This document shows, piece by piece, positions 5,928 through 8,989 of a DNA stretch of 8,989 nucleotides (positions are counted from its first letter, which is position 1; each line of letters begins with the position of its first letter). Both the position numbers and the translations under genes were made by a program. Origin of the DNA: Fimbriimonadaceae bacterium (lineage in GTDB: Bacteria > Armatimonadota > Fimbriimonadia > Fimbriimonadales > Fimbriimonadaceae). The stretch is taken from positions 1 to 8,989 of the forward strand of contig JACMJO010000521.1 in the NCBI GenBank assembly GCA_014380605.1. Reading direction: 5' to 3'. The notes beneath the pieces were generated by a model. It had not been told where the DNA came from and ran no database searches. It saw nothing but the letters and a program-made list of their open reading frames with translations.

Positions 5928-6770
5928 TCAGCCCTTTAGTGAGAAGTAGCCAACCTGCTCGACGATCTTCTGGCCCTCTGTCGAGAGTGCAAAGTCGATG
6001 AACTTCTTTACGTCGCCGCGAGGAGCGCCGTTGGTGTAGTAGTAGAGGTATCTCCAAATGGGATACTTTTTGCCGCGGACGTTGGTCTCGTCCGGAGCTA
6101 TCGGCGTCCCGCCCTTCTTGGCGGCGATAGGAATGAGCTTGATTCCTGATTTACCCTTGAAGTAAGCCACTCCACCATAGGCAATTCCGCCTTCGGTGCG
6201 AGACACTTCTCGAGCTTCCTCGGACGTCGATGGCAGGAATCGGACTCCCTTGCCCCAGTTCTGATTCTTGAGAACGTTGGTTTGGAAGAAGCCATAAGTT
6301 CCCGAGTTGGCGTCGCGGCTGAAAACCGTGATGTTCTCGTTGGGTCCCCCAACCTGGTTCCAGTTTGTAATCTGCCCAACATAGATGCGTCGCAGCTGAT
6401 CCATGTCCAGCGAATCCACGCTGTTCTTGGAGTTGACCGCGATGGCGAGACCGTCCAGGGCCACGGGGATCTCGTTAACCACCGAACCTCGGCTTCTCGC
6501 CTTCTGAACCTCGCTGGCTCGCATGGGTCGAGACGACGCGCAGATGTCGGTTACGCCATTGATGAAAGCGTTGATTCCAATGCTGGAACCTCCACCAGTG
6601 ACGTCCACGCTTCCAGCACCCTTCTTTCCGTAGGCCTCGGCCCATCGCTGGTTGAGCACCAGCAAAGTGTCCGAACCCTTGATACTGACAGACTTGAAGT
6701 AAGTGAAGCCAAAGGTAGCGGCGAGAGCCACCGCACCAAGGCCAAATAGAATGCTTTTCTTCATTTTCAT
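5928..6770 (-). CDS. pstS: Phosphate-binding protein PstS
   Basis: Periplasmic phosphate receptor of the Pst importer, 280 residues, on the short side for the family. A basic N-terminus and hydrophobic helix (about 6-24) form a signal peptide or membrane anchor. There is no lipobox Cys, so it is not a lipoprotein. Phosphate-contact motifs: KGSDTL (31-36), GGGSSIGI (59-66), CASSRPMR (77-84, with Asp75) and SRDANSGTYGFF (151-162). The ligand-binding segments are all present. Two starts are possible: ATG6770 lies only three bases after AAGGG, while ATG6764 (MKKSILFG) lies nine bases after it and is equally likely. It starts 14 bases after the porin stop, so the two genes are co-transcribed. Confidence 0.95.
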   Translation of the reverse strand: MKMKKSILFGLGAVALAATFGFTYFKSVSIKGSDTLLVLNQRWAEAYGKKGAGSVDVTGGGSSIGINAFINGVTDICASSRPMRASEVQKARSRGSVVNEIPVALDGLAIAVNSKNSVDSLDMDQLRRIYVGQITNWNQVGGPNENITVFSRDANSGTYGFFQTNVLKNQNWGKGVRFLPSTSEEAREVSRTEGGIAYGGVAYFKGKSGIKLIPIAAKKGGTPIAPDETNVRGKKYPIWRYLYYYTNGAPRGDVKKFIDFALSTEGQKIVEQVGYFSLKG

Positions 6771-6784
6771 ATTCCCTTTTCCAA

Positions 6785-8326
6785 TTAGAACTTGAACTGC
6801 AACCGAACTGTGGTCACGCCATAGCGCTTGTCATCGGCAGTTCCGACGATGTTGCGCCGGGCTGCGTCTTCAAAGACCTCGTGAGCGACTTGCAATCGCG
6901 CATTTGGATTGATGTAATAGATGTATGAGGCGCCGTAACCCGTGAACAGATTGCTTTGGCGGTCCAGATCCGGATCGAACTGCTCATACCGGAAGGAGAG
7001 CGTGTTGCGCGCGTCGATGTTGTAGCCCAGCATCACCTGCCAACCGGCCATGTCTTTTCCGGTCAATCGACGATCCGTGGCGCTGGAAACACCGGAATTG
7101 GTGGTCCCCGTTGTGGTTGCGTTGATGGCGAGGGGTACCCGGTCGAATCCGACCATTCCTTCCGCCCTCAGGAACAAGCCTGGCAAGAACAGCCCGACAT
7201 AGTTCAGGTCGGCGTAGTAAAAATGCCGATTGTCGATGTCCTCGGAGAACACCCGGGTTTGCGTAGCGCCCGTATAGCCCGCCTGTCGGGGTGGTCGAGA
7301 TGACCAGAATCCGCTGACACCCATATCGAGCTTATTCGTAAAGTAGCGCAGTCCGCCGGTTACGCCCAGCCGGTTGGCGGTCGATCCGGTGACGTCTCGA
7401 GTCTCCGTGTCGTTGAATGTCAACGCATTCCATACGCCAAGTTGCGCGACAGCATTGGCTCCAAGCCCCTTCTTCAAGCTGATGCCTCGGCCTCGCTCGC
7501 CATCGAACATGATGCGGTTGTATTGAGCTCGCTCGGGGAACTCTCGCTCACTCGACGACCTCTCCAACTCGTAACCTAAAGGCATCGGAACTTGGCCGGC
7601 GGTCGCTTGCAGGCCGATCGCCACATCCGAAGGCTCGATGTCGTAGGTTAGGAAAGCATCTCTCAACTGCGCGGCCGTGTTGTTCGAAAGTCCGGTGGCG
7701 TTCTGGGCCAAGTCGAAGCTCACTTTGATGCTCGTTCTCGGATCGATCGTCTGGGTGAGTCCCAATCGAATTCTGCGGAACGCAAAGGCGTCGGTCTGGC
7801 CGTTCAACTGATCGGTATCTCGATACTGGAACTGGATGTAGTTGCCCCACTTGCTTCGCTTCAGGTCGGCGACGTCGGAGCCAAGGATCGGGAGGTTCTC
7901 GTTTTGGCCCTCGATCCACCCCTTGATATCCTCGATCTCCTCGTCGATCTTCTTGAGGCGATCTTGAATCTCCTGAAGGGTTTCAACCATGTCCTTCATG
8001 AGCTTCATGGCTTCCTGATCTTGCGGAAGCTTGCCGCTCGCCGCGAGCTTGCCAATGTTGATCGTGAGATCGGTGGCTTTCATGAGGAGGTCTTTCGAGT
8101 CCCCTTGTCGGCTGAGAATCAGCTTGAGAGCTTCATCTTTTTGCTTACTCGTCAAACGGGTCCGTACCTGCTTCTTGGGTTGATCCTGCTTAGCGGGTTC
8201 CGGGCTGATGATGTGACGAGTTGGGTCTTGGGCCGGCGGCGTTTTGGCCGGCTCCTGGGTATGTGCGATGATCGGTAAGCTCAACGCCGCCGCCATCGCG
8301 ATAAAAGTCCATTTTCCTCTGTTCAT
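6785..8326 (-). CDS. Phosphate-selective porin O/P-family outer-membrane protein
   Basis: Outer-membrane beta-barrel of 513 residues that heads the pst operon and likely admits phosphate to the periplasm. A signal peptide ends near residue 23 (IIAHT-QE). A Pro/Lys-rich stretch follows (24-55), then a helical region with a strong coiled coil at about 107-141 (LMKDMVETLQEIQDRLKKIDEE onward), which should promote trimer formation. The barrel starts near 160 (WGNYIQFQYRDTD, FAFRRIRLGLTQTI), where the OprP/OprO-like (PF07396) pattern is best. Alternating strands continue to the terminal VRLQFKF, whose final Phe is the usual assembly signal of outer-membrane proteins. The Shine-Dalgarno AGAGGG lies about six bases before the ATG. 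The phosphate specificity is inferred from the family and from pstSCAB downstream. Confidence 0.88.
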   Translation of the reverse strand: MNRGKWTFIAMAAALSLPIIAHTQEPAKTPPAQDPTRHIISPEPAKQDQPKKQVRTRLTSKQKDEALKLILSRQGDSKDLLMKATDLTINIGKLAASGKLPQDQEAMKLMKDMVETLQEIQDRLKKIDEEIEDIKGWIEGQNENLPILGSDVADLKRSKWGNYIQFQYRDTDQLNGQTDAFAFRRIRLGLTQTIDPRTSIKVSFDLAQNATGLSNNTAAQLRDAFLTYDIEPSDVAIGLQATAGQVPMPLGYELERSSSEREFPERAQYNRIMFDGERGRGISLKKGLGANAVAQLGVWNALTFNDTETRDVTGSTANRLGVTGGLRYFTNKLDMGVSGFWSSRPPRQAGYTGATQTRVFSEDIDNRHFYYADLNYVGLFLPGLFLRAEGMVGFDRVPLAINATTTGTTNSGVSSATDRRLTGKDMAGWQVMLGYNIDARNTLSFRYEQFDPDLDRQSNLFTGYGASYIYYINPNARLQVAHEVFEDAARRNIVGTADDKRYGVTTVRLQFKF

Positions 8327-8361
8327 GCAAATCCCTCTCTGGGCGCTCTTCCCGGAGAAGG

Positions 8362-8393
8362 ATTGTAGGCCGCGAATGTTAAGAGTTTGTGAA
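8362..8393 (-). promoter_or_regulatory. PHO-box promoter of the porin-pst operon
   Basis: On the minus strand TTCACA (8393-8388) and TTAACA (8382-8377) are repeated with 11-bp period. TACAAT (8367-8362), a 5/6 match to the -10 box, lies nine bases further on. TTMACA repeats at 11 bp match PhoP/PhoB-type binding units, and a box ending about ten bases before the -10 in place of a -35 is the classical activated layout. The expected transcription start is about 30 bases before the porin ATG. Confidence 0.65.
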
Positions 8394-8490
8394 AACGCGG
8401 AAACCTTAATAGAGTGTTATTAACAATCTTGCGAGTGTTTGGGCTTTTGAATTCAAAGCGACCTACATGAAGCGTGTAAATGATTAAGGC

Positions 8491-8519
8491 CTTAACATTT
8501 ACTTAACATAACCTTAACA
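8491..8519 (+). promoter_or_regulatory. Upstream array of three CTTAACA repeats (distal PHO-box-like)
   Basis: CTTAACA occurs at 8491-8497, 8502-8508 and 8513-8519, a perfect 7-mer repeated at exactly 11-bp steps. It shares the TTAACA core and the period of the promoter-proximal box but points the opposite way. It overlaps a palindrome TTAAGGCCTTAA (8484-8495) flanked by GTAAATG and CATTTAC. The remaining bases of the 8327-8559 gap hold no gene that I can see. Confidence 0.6.
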
Positions 8520-8559
8520 GGCTATTCCTGCGGGAATTCTGTTCGTCTCAATAAAAGAG

Positions 8560-8589
8560 AAGCCCCCGTTGCAACTGCAACGGGGGCTT
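8560..8589 (-). terminator. Intrinsic terminator of clpC
   Basis: AAGCCCCCGTTGC (8560-8572) and GCAACGGGGGCTT (8577-8589) form a perfect 13-bp stem with an AACT loop (AGTT on the minus strand). On the minus strand the stem continues into CTCTTTTATT. It begins 11 bases after the clpC stop and should insulate the pst promoter region from clpC transcription. Confidence 0.88.
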
Positions 8590-8600
8590 ATTGAAAGAGT

Positions 8601-8989
8601 CTAACTCTTAACGAGCTCCTTCTTTTTGCTCGGCTTCGGCTCCTCGGCTTCCTTCTTCTTGAAGATCACCGTCTTGGACTCTTCATCTGCCAGATCGGCA
8701 ACGATGTTGTCGCCTGATTGGAACCGGCCCAAAAGCATTTCCTCTGCGAGGGGGTCTTCGATGAATCTTTGGACGGCTCGTCGCAATGGACGTGCGCCAA
8801 GATTCGGATCGTAGCCTTCGCTCGCGAGAAGATTCTTCACCGAGTCACTTAGTTCGAGGACGATTCCCATCGCCGCGGCCTGCTCGTTCACTCTCTTGAG
8901 GTAGAGCTCGGCAATCTCTAGAATCTCTTCCTCCTTGAGGTGGGTGAAGACGATGACCTCATCGACACGGTTGAGGAACTCGGGTCGGA
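8601..8989 (-). CDS. clpC: C-terminal end of a ClpC-type AAA+ chaperone, 5' part outside window
   Basis: ATP-driven unfoldase that feeds proteins to ClpP. Only the last 129 codons or so are present. RPEFLNRVDEVIVFTHLKEEE at the window edge carries the sensor/arginine-finger region of the second AAA+ domain. GYDPNLGARPLRRAVQRFIEDPLAEEML is the conserved Clp C-terminal small domain with the sensor-2 GAR motif, and the wording (ARPLRRAVQRFIEDPL) fits ClpC better than ClpB. It ends in a Lys/Glu-rich tail (KKKEAEEPKPSKKKELVKS) that varies among homologues. The apparent GTG at 8891 is internal to the reading frame and is not a start. Confidence 0.94.
   Translation of the reverse strand, partial: RPEFLNRVDEVIVFTHLKEEEILEIAELYLKRVNEQAAAMGIVLELSDSVKNLLASEGYDPNLGARPLRRAVQRFIEDPLAEEMLLGRFQSGDNIVADLADEESKTVIFKKKEAEEPKPSKKKELVKS

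Noticed and set aside
7904..8278. Plus-strand frame rich in Leu, resembling a membrane or coiled-coil protein
   Set aside because: It is the mirror of the porin's Glu/Lys-rich coiled coil (GAG/AAG codons read as CTC/CTT); no independent support.
1..8989. CRISPR arrays, insertion sequences, tRNA or rRNA genes
   Set aside because: No spaced repeat array, transposase-like protein, terminal inverted repeats or cloverleaf/rRNA sequence was seen.

Overview
The window reads as chromosomal DNA of a diderm bacterium, most likely of the phylum Armatimonadota (Fimbriimonadia-like). The main clue is the prepilin-like protein at 1496-2515, whose N-terminus (FTLIELLVVIAIIAILAAI, then LFPVFAQAK) is of a type very common in that phylum. 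The outer-membrane porin with a C-terminal Phe shows an outer membrane is present. The phylum call is an inference from protein style only.

Left end (1-1475): an arsenic-resistance cluster. On the minus strand lie arsR (382-720), a previously unlisted 24-residue cysteine-rich microprotein (321-395) and arsC (1-320, cut by the window edge). The three are translationally interlocked: arsR overlaps the microprotein by 14 nt, and the microprotein's TAG directly abuts the arsC ATG. Divergent on the plus strand is a MIP channel of the AqpS type (756-1445), a plausible arsenite exit route. Between arsR and aqpS are two identical-geometry inverted repeats (CATTTC-N10-GAAATG, 30 bp apart), the likely ArsR operators. 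ArsR, AqpS and the microprotein all end in Cys-Cys.

Middle (1450-2573): a single type IV pilin-like gene on the minus strand with its own probable promoter and an intrinsic terminator that faces the end of aqpS.

Right (2678-8393): a phosphate-uptake operon on the minus strand, transcribed from 8326 downwards: phosphate-selective porin, pstS, pstC, pstA, pstB. It is headed by a promoter in which PHO-box-like TTMACA repeats with 11-bp period sit 9 bp upstream of a TACAAT -10 box. A second array of three CTTAACA repeats, also at 11-bp period, lies further upstream. PstC carries about 200 extra residues between its first membrane helix and the permease core. pstA is broken by an apparent single-base deletion near 4041-4070. 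A 10-bp hairpin separates pstS from pstC. No phoU or Pho two-component genes are in view.

Right edge (8560-8989): the 3' end of a clpC-type AAA+ chaperone gene on the minus strand with a strong intrinsic terminator.

Working together: the pst operon would take up phosphate (and, unavoidably, some arsenate). ArsC would reduce arsenate to arsenite, AqpS would let arsenite leave, ArsR would sense it, and the Cys-rich peptide might bind it. The last role is a hypothesis.
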